Positions 27,423 to 35,320 of a DNA stretch of 64,000 bases are shown here, piece by piece. The notes under the pieces were generated by a model. That model made no database searches and was not told where the DNA came from. It saw nothing but the letters and a program-made list of their open reading frames with translations. The position numbers were made by a program, and so were the translations under genes. The DNA comes from Streptomyces sp. NBC_00539 (GTDB taxonomy: Bacteria > Actinomycetota > Actinomycetes > Streptomycetales > Streptomycetaceae), in the NCBI RefSeq assembly GCF_036346105.1, contig NZ_CP107811.1, positions 4,607,501-4,671,500 of the forward strand, in the 5' to 3' direction. Every line of letters starts with the position of its first letter. Position 1 is the first letter of the stretch.

Positions 27423-28583
27423 ATGATGGAGGGCATGCACGTCAAGCCCGTCGCCTCGGCGCTCCACCGGGTCGTGGCCGTCGGCCGCAGGGTCACCGAG
27501 AGCTGGGCCGGGTCGCCGCGTGCGCTGGACGTCCTGACGGCGCTGAGCTGCCTCGCCCTGATGGCACTGGACCTGCCGGGACTCGCCGCCGCCGACAACT
27601 CCCTGAACGGTCCGGCTGCCGCCGCCGTCTTGACCGCGGGCTGCGCGAGCCTGCTGGTACGCAGGCGGCTGCCCTGGGCCGGGTACCTCACCGCGCTGCT
27701 GTTCATCGGCTGGCTGCACGAGCTGACGCTGATCCAGTTCGCCCTGTACTCCGTCGGCCGCTACCGGGGCCGCCGGGCCGGGATCCTCGCCACCGCCGGG
27801 TACGTGGTCTTCTCGCTCGCGGTGTTCAGCCTGCCGGGCTGGCCCGAGCCGAGGGCGGAGACCCTCAGCGCCTTCCTGAGCCTGGTCGTGCCGATCGGGG
27901 TGCTCGCCTCCGCGGTCGGCATCGCCGCCTACCGGCACGACCTCGTGCGGGAACTCGACACCCGCCGCGCCGAGTCCGCCGTCCTCCAGGCCGTCCAGGA
28001 CGAGCGGACCTCCGTGGCCCGCGACGTCCACGACTTCGTCGGGCGGGAGCTGACCATGCTGACGGTGCGCTCGGAGGTGCTGTCGGTGCGGGCCCGCGAG
28101 AGCGCCTACGCGAAGGACTTCGAGGAGCTCGCCGACACGGCCCGCCGCGCGCACCTGGTGCTGAACGACATCATCGTGCAGCGCGGGGAGCGGGCCGCGA
28201 CCCCGGGCGTGGACGGGCTCGAAGCGCTCGCGCGGGAGAGCGGGCGTGCGGGCTCGCCCGTACGGCTGGTGATGGACCCTCAGGCGCGGGAGCTGTCGCC
28301 GCTGCGTCAGGCGGCGGTCTACCGGGTGGTGCAGGAGTGCCTGACCAACGCCGCCAAGCACGCCCGCGGCGAGACCATCGAGGTGTCGGTCACGGCCGGC
28401 GCCCGGTGCCTGCGCATACGCGTCACCAACGGCCTCGCCGACCGGAACCCGGCCCGCGCCCCCGTCTCGGCCGGCTCCGGTACGGCGAGCATGGCCGAGC
28501 GCGTCCACAGCCTGGGCGGAACCCTCACGGCGACCCGTACCGAGGACGCGTACGTCGTCGAAGCGACCCTGCCGCACGGCTGA
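27423..28583 (+). CDS. Orphan sensor histidine kinase, HisKA_3 (NarL/DesK-type)
   Basis: A 386-residue kinase with about five membrane helices in residues 35-180, then a dimerisation/phosphoacceptor segment ERTSVARDVHDFVGRELTML (His203) and an ATPase domain with ECLTNAAKHA and GTASMAERVHSLGG. No response regulator lies beside it; its 3' end is only 8 bases from the convergent MreB paralogue. The N-terminus is uncertain: ATG 27423, or ATG 27435 (MHVKPVASAL). In the S. coelicolor order I remember, valS and folC are neighbours, so this and the next gene look inserted. Confidence 0.85.
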   Translation: MMEGMHVKPVASALHRVVAVGRRVTESWAGSPRALDVLTALSCLALMALDLPGLAAADNSLNGPAAAAVLTAGCASLLVRRRLPWAGYLTALLFIGWLHELTLIQFALYSVGRYRGRRAGILATAGYVVFSLAVFSLPGWPEPRAETLSAFLSLVVPIGVLASAVGIAAYRHDLVRELDTRRAESAVLQAVQDERTSVARDVHDFVGRELTMLTVRSEVLSVRARESAYAKDFEELADTARRAHLVLNDIIVQRGERAATPGVDGLEALARESGRAGSPVRLVMDPQARELSPLRQAAVYRVVQECLTNAAKHARGETIEVSVTAGARCLRIRVTNGLADRNPARAPVSAGSGTASMAERVHSLGGTLTATRTEDAYVVEATLPHG

Positions 28584-28591
28584 GGCGGGTC

Positions 28592-29653
28592 CTACGCCTT
28601 CGCGGGGGCCAGCAGGCCGGCGAGGGTGTCCATGTCCTCCACGCAGCGGCCGGAGCCGAGGGCCACGCAGTCCAGCGGCGCGTCGGCCACGAACACCGGG
28701 ATGCCGGTCGCGGAGGCGATGCGCAGGTCCAGGCCCGGCAGCAGCGCCCCGCCGCCCGTCAGGACGATGCCGCGCTCCATCACGTCACCGGACAGCTCCG
28801 GCGGGCACTCCTCCAAGGTGGTGCGCACGGCGGCGATGATCGCCTCGACCGGCTCGTCGAGGGCGGCCCGCACGTCGAGCGCCGTCAGCTCCAGCGTCCT
28901 CGGCATGCCGCCGGCCTTCTCCCGCCCGCGCACGGTGTGGGTGCGGCTCTCCAGCTCGGGCAGGCCCGGGACCGGCCAGGCCGAGCCGATGGCGACCTTG
29001 ACGTCCTCGGCGGTGCGTTCCCCGATGAGCAGCGCGTGCTCCTTGCGCACGTGGTCGGTGATCGCGGCGTCCATCCGGTCGCCGCCGACCCGCAGCGACT
29101 GCGAGGTGACGATGCCGCCCAGCGAGATGACGGCCACCTCCGAGGTGCCGCCGCCGATGTCCACCACCATCGAGCCGCGGGGCTCCGACACCGGCAGCCC
29201 CGCGCCGATCGCCGCCGCCATCGGTTCCTCGATCAGGTGTACGGACTTGGCCCCGGCGCGGGTGGAGGCGTGGATGATGGCCCGCCGTTCGACGGGGGTC
29301 ACCCCCGACGGCACGCAGATCACCATCCGGGTGCGAGGCCGGCGGCCGGGGACCGCCTTGCGCACGAAGTGCCGGATCATCTCCTCGGCGGCCTCGTAGT
29401 CGCAGATCACCCCGCCCCTCAGCGGGCGGATCGCGGTGATGGAGCCCGGTGTGCGGCCGATGGTCTCCTTGGCTTCCGTCCCCACCGCCAGGGCCGTCGT
29501 CGTACCGGCCTTGACCGCGACCACGGACGGCTCATTGAGGACGATCCCGTGCCCCCGGGCGTAGACGAGGGTGTTCGCGGTCCCCAGGTCGATCGCTATG
29601 TCACGGCTGGAAGCCGTCTTTTCCCTGCTGGCGTCCGTGCTGGCCTGCGGCAT
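28592..29653 (-). CDS. MreB/Mbl-family actin-like protein, second copy
   Basis: 353 residues with the actin-fold ATPase motifs: phosphate-1 [17 protein letters not shown], phosphate-2 [19 protein letters not shown] and adenosine motif [17 protein letters not shown]. It aligns over its whole length with MreB at 32467 but differs at many positions ([19 protein letters not shown] against [19 protein letters not shown]), with a loop AWPVPGLPELESRTHTVRGR. S. coelicolor has Mbl and another MreB-like protein; which one this matches I cannot decide. It lies on the opposite strand, 2.8 kb from mreB. The start is ATG 29653. Confidence 0.88.
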   Translation of the reverse strand: MPQASTDASREKTASSRDIAIDLGTANTLVYARGHGIVLNEPSVVAVKAGTTTALAVGTEAKETIGRTPGSITAIRPLRGGVICDYEAAEEMIRHFVRKAVPGRRPRTRMVICVPSGVTPVERRAIIHASTRAGAKSVHLIEEPMAAAIGAGLPVSEPRGSMVVDIGGGTSEVAVISLGGIVTSQSLRVGGDRMDAAITDHVRKEHALLIGERTAEDVKVAIGSAWPVPGLPELESRTHTVRGREKAGGMPRTLELTALDVRAALDEPVEAIIAAVRTTLEECPPELSGDVMERGIVLTGGGALLPGLDLRIASATGIPVFVADAPLDCVALGSGRCVEDMDTLAGLLAPAKA

Positions 29654-29757
29654 TCGTTCCCCTCTCTGCTGCCGCAAGGCTTGCATAACGAAACGGTCGC
29701 GAAGGCAGCCGAAGGTCCCGAAACGGCCGGGCCGAAGGTCCCCCGGGTCCTCGTCCG

Positions 29758-29763
29758 TAGACT
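29758..29763 (+). promoter_or_regulatory. -10 element of folC, leaderless
   Basis: TAGACT ends 7 bases before GTG 29771. There is no ribosome site. Confidence 0.5.
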
Positions 29764-29770
29764 GGTCCCC

Positions 29771-31309
29771 GTGAGTGAGCAGCAGCCCGACAGCCACGGC
29801 CCCGACGACCTCGGCCGGCCCTTCGAAGCGATCGACGAGTTCGACCGGATCGTCGCGGAAGAGTCCGACCGCGACCCCGACCTGGCGGTGATCGAGGCCG
29901 GGAGCCGCACCTTGCGCGCACACGGCGGAGCGCCGCAGGGCGAGCAGGTGCCCGCCGCGCCCGCCGACCCGGAGGTCGCGAAGGCGCTCCAGGAGGTGGA
30001 GCAGGAGCTGTCCACCCGCTGGGGCGAGACGAAGCTGGAGCCGTCCGTCTCGCGGATCGCCGCGCTGATGGACGTCCTGGGCGAGCCGCAGCGCGCGTAC
30101 CCCTCCCTCCACATCACCGGCACCAACGGCAAGACCAGCACCGCCCGCATGATCGAGGCCCTGCTGAACGCCTTCGACCTGCGGACCGGCCGCTACACCA
30201 GCCCGCACGTGCAGTCGGTCACCGAGCGGATCAGCCTGGACGGGGCGCCGATCAGCGCCGAGCGGTTCGTCGAGACCTATCACGACATCAAGCCGTACGT
30301 GGAGATGGTCGACGCCGCCGAGGAGTACCGGCTGTCGTTCTTCGAGGTGCTCACCGGGATGGCGTACGCGGCCTTCGCGGACGCGCCCGTCGACGCGGCG
30401 GTGGTCGAGGTCGGCATGGGCGGCTCGTGGGACGCGACCAACGTGATCGACGGCGCGGTCGCGGTGATCACCCCGATCAGCCTGGACCACACGGACCGGC
30501 TCGGATCCACTCCGGCCGAGATCGCCCAGGAGAAGGGCGGCGTCATCAAGCAGGGCGCCACCGTCATCCTGGCGCAGCAGCCGGTGGACGCGGCGCAGGT
30601 GCTGCTCAAGAAGGCCGTCGAGGCCGATGCGACCGTCGCCCGCGAGGGCATGGAGTTCGGCGTCGTCTCCCGCGAGGTGGCGGTCGGCGGCCAGATGCTG
30701 ACCCTGCGCGGCATGGGCGGCGAGTACGACGGCATCTTCCTGCCGCTGTACGGCGCCCACATGGCGCACAACGCGGCGGTGGCCCTGGCCGCGGTCGAGG
30801 CGTTCTTCGGCGTCGGCGGCGAGCACGCCCGTGAGCTGGACGCGGACACCGTCCGCCGGGCCTTCGCCTCGGTGACCTCGCCGGGCCGCATGGAGGTCGT
30901 CCGGCGCAGCCCCACCGTAGTCCTGGACGCCGCGCACAACCCGGCGGGGGCGCAGGTCACCGCGGAGGCGGTCACCGAGGCCTTCGGGTTCAGCCGGCTG
31001 ATCGGCGTGGTGGGCGCGAGCGACGACAAGGACGTGAAGGGGGTCTTCGAGGCCTTCGAGCCGATCTTCGCGGAGGTCGTCGTCACCCAGAACTCCAGCC
31101 ACCGTGCGATGCCGGCCGACGAGCTGGCGGCCATCGCGGTCGAGGTCTTCGGGCCGGACCGGGTGCAGGTGGAGCCCCGGCTGGACGACGCGCTGGAGGC
31201 GGCCGTCACCCTGGCGGAGGAAGAGGCCGAATACGGTGGGGCCGGGGTCCTGGTGACCGGGTCCGTGATCACGGTGGGCGAGGCCCGCCTGCTGTTGAAG
31301 AGGGGCTGA
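29771..31309 (+). CDS. folC: Folylpolyglutamate synthase / dihydrofolate synthase
   Basis: A 512-residue Mur-ligase-fold enzyme that adds glutamates to folates and may also make dihydrofolate from dihydropteroate. The P-loop is HITGTNGKTSTARMIEALL near residue 115. PVDAAVVEVGMGGSWDATN carries the metal glutamate, and the C-terminal domain holds VVLDAAHNPAG. The first 80 residues are an extra low-complexity region rich in Asp, Glu, Pro and Ala, common in Streptomyces. The start is GTG 29771, probably leaderless. It heads folC-DUF4233-ndk; the DUF4233 start is 3 bases after the folC stop. Confidence 0.95.
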   Translation: MSEQQPDSHGPDDLGRPFEAIDEFDRIVAEESDRDPDLAVIEAGSRTLRAHGGAPQGEQVPAAPADPEVAKALQEVEQELSTRWGETKLEPSVSRIAALMDVLGEPQRAYPSLHITGTNGKTSTARMIEALLNAFDLRTGRYTSPHVQSVTERISLDGAPISAERFVETYHDIKPYVEMVDAAEEYRLSFFEVLTGMAYAAFADAPVDAAVVEVGMGGSWDATNVIDGAVAVITPISLDHTDRLGSTPAEIAQEKGGVIKQGATVILAQQPVDAAQVLLKKAVEADATVAREGMEFGVVSREVAVGGQMLTLRGMGGEYDGIFLPLYGAHMAHNAAVALAAVEAFFGVGGEHARELDADTVRRAFASVTSPGRMEVVRRSPTVVLDAAHNPAGAQVTAEAVTEAFGFSRLIGVVGASDDKDVKGVFEAFEPIFAEVVVTQNSSHRAMPADELAAIAVEVFGPDRVQVEPRLDDALEAAVTLAEEEAEYGGAGVLVTGSVITVGEARLLLKRG

Positions 31310-31312
31310 GGA

Positions 31313-31663
31313 ATGCGCACGCTGTGTGCTTCGACGCTGATCGGCGAGTTCTTCGTGATCGGGTTCGCGGGTCTGGTGGCCATGAAGGACCCGGACCTGA
31401 CCCAGGCGGCCGTGTGGACGGTGTGCGGGATCGCGATGCTGCTGTCCGTGCTGCTGTGCGGGATGCTCTCGCGCCCCGGCGCGGTCCAGCTCGGCTGGGC
31501 CCTGCAGACCGGGCTCGTCCTCAGCGGGTTCGTCGTCCCGACGATGTTCTTCCTGGGAGCGGTCTTCGCCGGCCTGTGGTGGTGCTCGGTGCACTACGGC
31601 CGCAAGGTGGACGCCGCCAAGGCCCGCTGGGCGGCGCAGAGCGAGGCGCAGGCCGAGGCGTAG
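31313..31663 (+). CDS. DUF4233 membrane protein
   Basis: 116 residues with three or four hydrophobic helices: LIGEFFVIGFAGLVAMKD, AAVWTVCGIAMLLSVLLCGM and LQTGLVLSGFVVPTMFFLGAVF. It ends in a short charged tail (KVDAAKARWAAQSEAQ). DUF4233 proteins regularly follow folC in actinobacteria; the function is unknown. The start is 3 bases after folC, so the two are translationally linked. Confidence 0.9.
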   Translation: MRTLCASTLIGEFFVIGFAGLVAMKDPDLTQAAVWTVCGIAMLLSVLLCGMLSRPGAVQLGWALQTGLVLSGFVVPTMFFLGAVFAGLWWCSVHYGRKVDAAKARWAAQSEAQAEA

Positions 31664-31681
31664 GGCGCCCCCGGGCCCCCT

Positions 31682-31687
31682 GTAGCC
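31682..31687 (+). promoter_or_regulatory. Possible -10 element of ndk
   Basis: TAGCCT lies 38 bases before ATG 31726. There is no clear -35; ndk may also be read from folC. Confidence 0.35.
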
Positions 31688-31725
31688 TCGTCGGACCGCA
31701 CCCGTATGCCGCAAGGAGTTACCAC

Positions 31726-32136
31726 ATGACCCAGCGCACCCTCGTCATCCTCAAGCCCGACGCCGTCCGTCGTGGCCTGATCGGCGAGATCATCGGCCGC
31801 ATCGAGCGGAAGGCCGGCTGGACCATTCCCGCGCTGGAGCTGCGCACGCTGGACCAGGGGACCCTGGAGACGCACTACGGCGAGCACAAGGGCAAGCCCT
31901 TCTACGAGCCCCTCATGGGCTTCATGGCGAGCGGTCCGGTCGTCGTCCTCGTCGTCGAGGGCGAACGCGTGATCGAGGGCGTCCGCCAGTTGGCGGGGCC
32001 CACCGACCCGATCGCCGCCGCGCCCGGCTCCATTCGGGGTGACTTCGGTTCCATCACCCGGGAGAACCTCATCCACGCCTCGGATTCCGAGGAGTCGGCG
32101 GAGCGCGAGCTCAAGCTGTTCTTCCCCGCTCTCTGA
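31726..32136 (+). CDS. ndk: Nucleoside diphosphate kinase
   Basis: A 136-residue enzyme that moves the gamma phosphate of ATP to nucleoside diphosphates. The N-terminus is MTQRTLVILKPDAVRRGLIG. The phosphorylated histidine is in ITRENLIHASDSEESAEREL, matching the family NxxH-(G/A)-SDS site. AAGGAG lies 7 bases before ATG 31726. A strong hairpin ends the transcript before mreB. Confidence 0.97.
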   Translation: MTQRTLVILKPDAVRRGLIGEIIGRIERKAGWTIPALELRTLDQGTLETHYGEHKGKPFYEPLMGFMASGPVVVLVVEGERVIEGVRQLAGPTDPIAAAPGSIRGDFGSITRENLIHASDSEESAERELKLFFPAL

Positions 32137-32216
32137 GCCGATCCGGAATCCGCACCGGGGCGTCGGCGCGCCGGTCGCCCCTGACGCGAGATCAGCCAAA
32201 TAGCGCTCATGACCTG

Positions 32217-32243
32217 GGGCGACCGAAGTAATTTCGGTCGCCC
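32217..32243 (+). terminator. Terminator of ndk
   Basis: Perfect 11-bp stem GGGCGACCGAA with its complement, loop GTAAT, then TT. Confidence 0.8.
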
Positions 32244-32466
32244 TTCGGTATGACGGGCGGCGAGCGGGAACGCATGTGCAGGACACGACGTCACCACTTA
32301 GGGGGCGGGTATCCGTTCCGGCGGGATTACCGGAGTCCCGTCGCGCGATGTCCGTACCCGCGGCACTACGATGGGGCCTCCACCCACACACCCACCTCGC
32401 CGACCTGACAGCAGCCGCTATCAACTGGAAGGCCAGACGCTCCTCATGGGGAACAAGGGGAACAAC
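32244..32466 (+). promoter_or_regulatory. mreB upstream region
   Basis: Non-coding stretch of 223 bases between the ndk terminator and mreB. A -10-like TACGAT is at 32367-32372, about 95 bases before the start. There is no strong -35. The last 20 bases hold AAGGGG before the start. A short in-frame ATG at 32446 could lengthen MreB by 7 residues. Confidence 0.45.
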
Positions 32467-33486
32467 ATGTCGTTCATCGGCCGTGACATGGCGATCGACC
32501 TCGGGACCGCCAACACGCTGGTGTACGTGAGGGGCCGGGGGATCGTCCTGAACGAGCCGTCCGTGGTCGCCATCAACACGAACACCGGTGGAATCCTGGC
32601 GGTCGGCTCCGAGGCGAAGAAGATGATCGGCCGGACGCCCGGCAACATCGTCGCCGTACGACCCCTCAAGGACGGCGTGATCGCCGACTTCGAGATCACC
32701 GAGCGCATGCTCCGGTACTTCATCCTCAAGATCCACAAGCGCCGCTACCTGGCCCGCCCGCGCGTCGTGGTCTGCGTCCCCTCCGGTATCACCGGAGTGG
32801 AGCGCCGCGCCGTGATCGAGGCGTCCACCCAGGCCGGCGCCCGTCAGGTACACATCATCGAGGAGCCGATGGCCGCCGCCATCGGCTCGGGCCTGCCCGT
32901 CCACGAGGCCACCGGCAACATGGTCGTGGACATCGGCGGCGGCACCACCGAGGTCGCCGTCATCTCCCTCGGCGGAATCGTCACGGCGCAGTCCATCCGG
33001 GTGGCCGGCGACGAGCTGGACAACGCGATCATCCAGCACATCAAGAAGGAGTACTCGCTCCTCCTCGGCGAGCGCACCGCCGAGCAGATCAAGATCACCA
33101 TCGGGTCGGCGTACGACCTCGACAAGGACGAGCACACCGAGATCCGGGGCCGCGACCTCGTCTCCGGTCTGCCGAAGACGGTGGTCATCTCCGCCGCCGA
33201 GGTCCGCAAGGCCATCGAGGAACCGGTCAACGCCATCGTGGACGCGGTGAAGACCACCCTCGACAAGTGCCCGCCGGAACTCTCCGGCGACATCATGGAC
33301 CGCGGCATCGTCCTCACGGGCGGCGGCGCCCTGCTGCGCGGACTCGACGAGCGGCTGCGCCGCGAGACGGGCATGCCGATCCACATCGCCGAGGACCCCC
33401 TCGACTCCGTGGCCCTCGGCTCCGGCAAGTGCGTCGAGGAGTTCGAAGCACTCCAGCAGGTCCTGGACGCCCAGCCCCGGCGTTGA
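32467..33486 (+). CDS. mreB: Rod-shape/spore-wall actin homologue MreB
   Basis: A 339-residue actin-fold ATPase that forms filaments under the membrane and, in Streptomyces, directs spore-wall thickening more than vegetative growth. Motifs: [40 protein letters not shown] and [19 protein letters not shown] start at ATG 32467 ([13 protein letters not shown]), the usual start, with AAGGGG 7 bases upstream; ATG 32446 is an alternative. It begins the mreB-mreC-mreD-PBP2-rodA cluster, with a hairpin in the 167-bp gap before mreC. Confidence 0.97.
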   Translation: MSFIGRDMAIDLGTANTLVYVRGRGIVLNEPSVVAINTNTGGILAVGSEAKKMIGRTPGNIVAVRPLKDGVIADFEITERMLRYFILKIHKRRYLARPRVVVCVPSGITGVERRAVIEASTQAGARQVHIIEEPMAAAIGSGLPVHEATGNMVVDIGGGTTEVAVISLGGIVTAQSIRVAGDELDNAIIQHIKKEYSLLLGERTAEQIKITIGSAYDLDKDEHTEIRGRDLVSGLPKTVVISAAEVRKAIEEPVNAIVDAVKTTLDKCPPELSGDIMDRGIVLTGGGALLRGLDERLRRETGMPIHIAEDPLDSVALGSGKCVEEFEALQQVLDAQPRR

Positions 33487-33521
33487 CGCAAATCCCCGTA
33501 ACGGGGCATGTGGAACACAAG

Positions 33522-33561
33522 GATCCGCCGTACGGGTGCTAGCGCGCCTGTGCGGCGGATC
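33522..33561 (+). terminator. Hairpin in the mreB-mreC gap, possible attenuator
   Basis: Perfect 9-bp arms GATCCGCCG and CGGCGGATC with a 22-base loop, 35 bases after the mreB stop. A smaller CCCCG/CGGGG hairpin lies before it. Probably lowers read-through into mreCD. Confidence 0.55.
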
Positions 33562-33653
33562 GTTGATATACAGGCACAGTCCGGTGCGAACCCCCGCTCC
33601 GTCGGAGCGGCTCCGGCACCGCGAATACCTACGAGGAAGGCACGCCGCCGCAC

Positions 33654-34598
33654 GTGAGGGACACACGAGAGAGCCGGCTGCTCCTGGTGCTTCTGATCGC
33701 CATCGCGTTCGCTTTGATCACGGTGGACATCAGGGCGGGCGAGGAGTCACCGGTCGACGGCGCCCGGCAGGCCGCCGCGGCGGTCTTCGGCCCCGTGGAG
33801 AAGGGCGTCGCGACCGCGGTCAACCCCGTCGCCCACGCCATAGGCGCCGTACGGGACTCCGGCGAACGCCACAACCGCATCAAGACGCTCGAACGCGAGA
33901 ACACCGCGCTGAAGGCGAAGCTCGGCAGCGACGCGCAGACCCACAGCCGGATCCACGAACTGGACGAGATGCTCAAGCGGGCGGGCGCCGGGCAGTACGG
34001 GATCAAGGGCGCCGAAGTCATCGGGATAGGAGCGGCCCAGGGCTTCTCCTGGACCGTCACGATCGACGCCGGCAGCAAGGACGGCATCGAACGCGACATG
34101 ACCGTCCTCAACGGCGACGGCCTCGTCGGGCGCGTCGCGACCGTCGGCCCCGACACCGCCACCGTGGTCCTCGCCAACGACCCCGACTTCACGGTCGGCA
34201 CCCGCCTGGAGAAGACCGGCGAACTCGGCTTCGCCACCGGCCAGGGCGACCGCGCCCTGTCGGTCCAGATGCTGAACGGCAAGGCCAAGATCGCCCCCGG
34301 CGACCGGCTCGTCACCTTCGGCTCGCGCGGCAACAAGCCCTTCGTGCCGGGCGTCCCGCTCGGCGAGGTGGTCAAGGTCGACCCCTCGCGCGGCGACCTG
34401 ACCCGCACCGTGTGGGTGCGGCCGTTCGTCGGCTTCTCCCGCCTGGACATCGTCGGCGTCGTCGTGATGCCGCCGCGCGAGGACCCGCGCGACACCGTCC
34501 TGCCGCCCAAGCCGGAAGTGAAGCCCACCCCGACCGTCACCGTCACCGTGGCCCCGTCGGCGTCCGCCAGTGCCCCCGCCAAGCCGGCCGACGAGTAG
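33654..34598 (+). CDS. mreC: Cell-shape/spore-wall protein MreC
   Basis: 314 residues. One membrane helix, LLLVLLIAIAFALITVDI, near the N-terminus. A coiled coil at about 75-110 (RHNRIKTLERENTALKAKL) is followed by two beta domains holding FSWTVTIDAGSKDGIERDM and GVPLGEVVKVDPSRGDL. The C-terminal 40 residues are a Pro/Thr/Val/Ala-rich tail (PTPTVTVTVAPSASASAPAK). MreC scaffolds PBP2 outside the membrane. The start is GTG 33654 with GAGGAAGG upstream. It is 13 bases from mreD. Confidence 0.95.
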   Translation: MRDTRESRLLLVLLIAIAFALITVDIRAGEESPVDGARQAAAAVFGPVEKGVATAVNPVAHAIGAVRDSGERHNRIKTLERENTALKAKLGSDAQTHSRIHELDEMLKRAGAGQYGIKGAEVIGIGAAQGFSWTVTIDAGSKDGIERDMTVLNGDGLVGRVATVGPDTATVVLANDPDFTVGTRLEKTGELGFATGQGDRALSVQMLNGKAKIAPGDRLVTFGSRGNKPFVPGVPLGEVVKVDPSRGDLTRTVWVRPFVGFSRLDIVGVVVMPPREDPRDTVLPPKPEVKPTPTVTVTVAPSASASAPAKPADE

Positions 34599-34611
34599 GA
34601 GCTGACCGATC

Positions 34612-35307
34612 ATGCGCTTCAACCGGATCCTGCTCTCGGCCACGCTGATCGTGGTCGCCCTCGTCATCCAGGTGACCGTCCTCGGCCGGCTGCAACTCCC
34701 CGGCGCCGTGCCCGACCTGCTGCTGCTCACCGTCGTCGCCCTCGCCCTGGTCTACGGACACCTCAGCGGCGCCTTCGTCGGCTTCGGCGCGGGTCTCCTC
34801 GCGGACCTCGCGCCGCCCGCCGACCACGCCGCCGGACGGTACGCCCTGGTGCTCTGCATCGTCGGTTACCTCGTCGGCCTGGTCCGCCCCGACAACGGGC
34901 GGTTCCGCTCCGCGTGGGGGCCGCTGACGACCGTCGTCGCCGCCGCGATCGGCTCCACGCTGCTGTACGCGGGCGTCGGCGCCCTCGTCGGCGACACGGC
35001 CGCCCGGCACGTGGGCCTCACCGAACTGCTGTTCACCGCCACGCTGTACGACCTGCTCCTCGCGCCCTTCACCGTGCCGCTCGTCATGGCCCTCGCCCGC
35101 CGCGCCGAGAACGACCCGCTGGCCGTCGAAGCGGGCGGCGGACCGCCCCAGGGCAAGGCCGTGTCCTCCGGCTGGCTGGCCGGTGGAACAGGGCTGCGGA
35201 TCGGCAGCCAGCGCGGCGGACTGCGGCTCAAGACGGCGCGCGGCCGCGCCAACAGGGCCGGCCGCATAAAGGGCGTCAAAGGTGTGAAGAGCGTCAGGAA
35301 GCTGTGA
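34612..35307 (+). CDS. mreD: Cell-shape/spore-wall membrane protein MreD
   Basis: 231 residues with about five membrane helices in the first 170 (ILLSATLIVVALVIQVTVLG first). The conserved GHLSGAFVGFGAGLLADLAP is near residue 45. The last 60 residues are a soluble basic tail (KTARGRANRAGRIKGVKGVK), longer than in E. coli MreD (162 residues). The 13-base gaps on both sides show an operon with mreC and PBP2. Confidence 0.92.
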   Translation: MRFNRILLSATLIVVALVIQVTVLGRLQLPGAVPDLLLLTVVALALVYGHLSGAFVGFGAGLLADLAPPADHAAGRYALVLCIVGYLVGLVRPDNGRFRSAWGPLTTVVAAAIGSTLLYAGVGALVGDTAARHVGLTELLFTATLYDLLLAPFTVPLVMALARRAENDPLAVEAGGGPPQGKAVSSGWLAGGTGLRIGSQRGGLRLKTARGRANRAGRIKGVKGVKSVRKL

Positions 35308-35320
35308 GGGGGGAGCGGAC

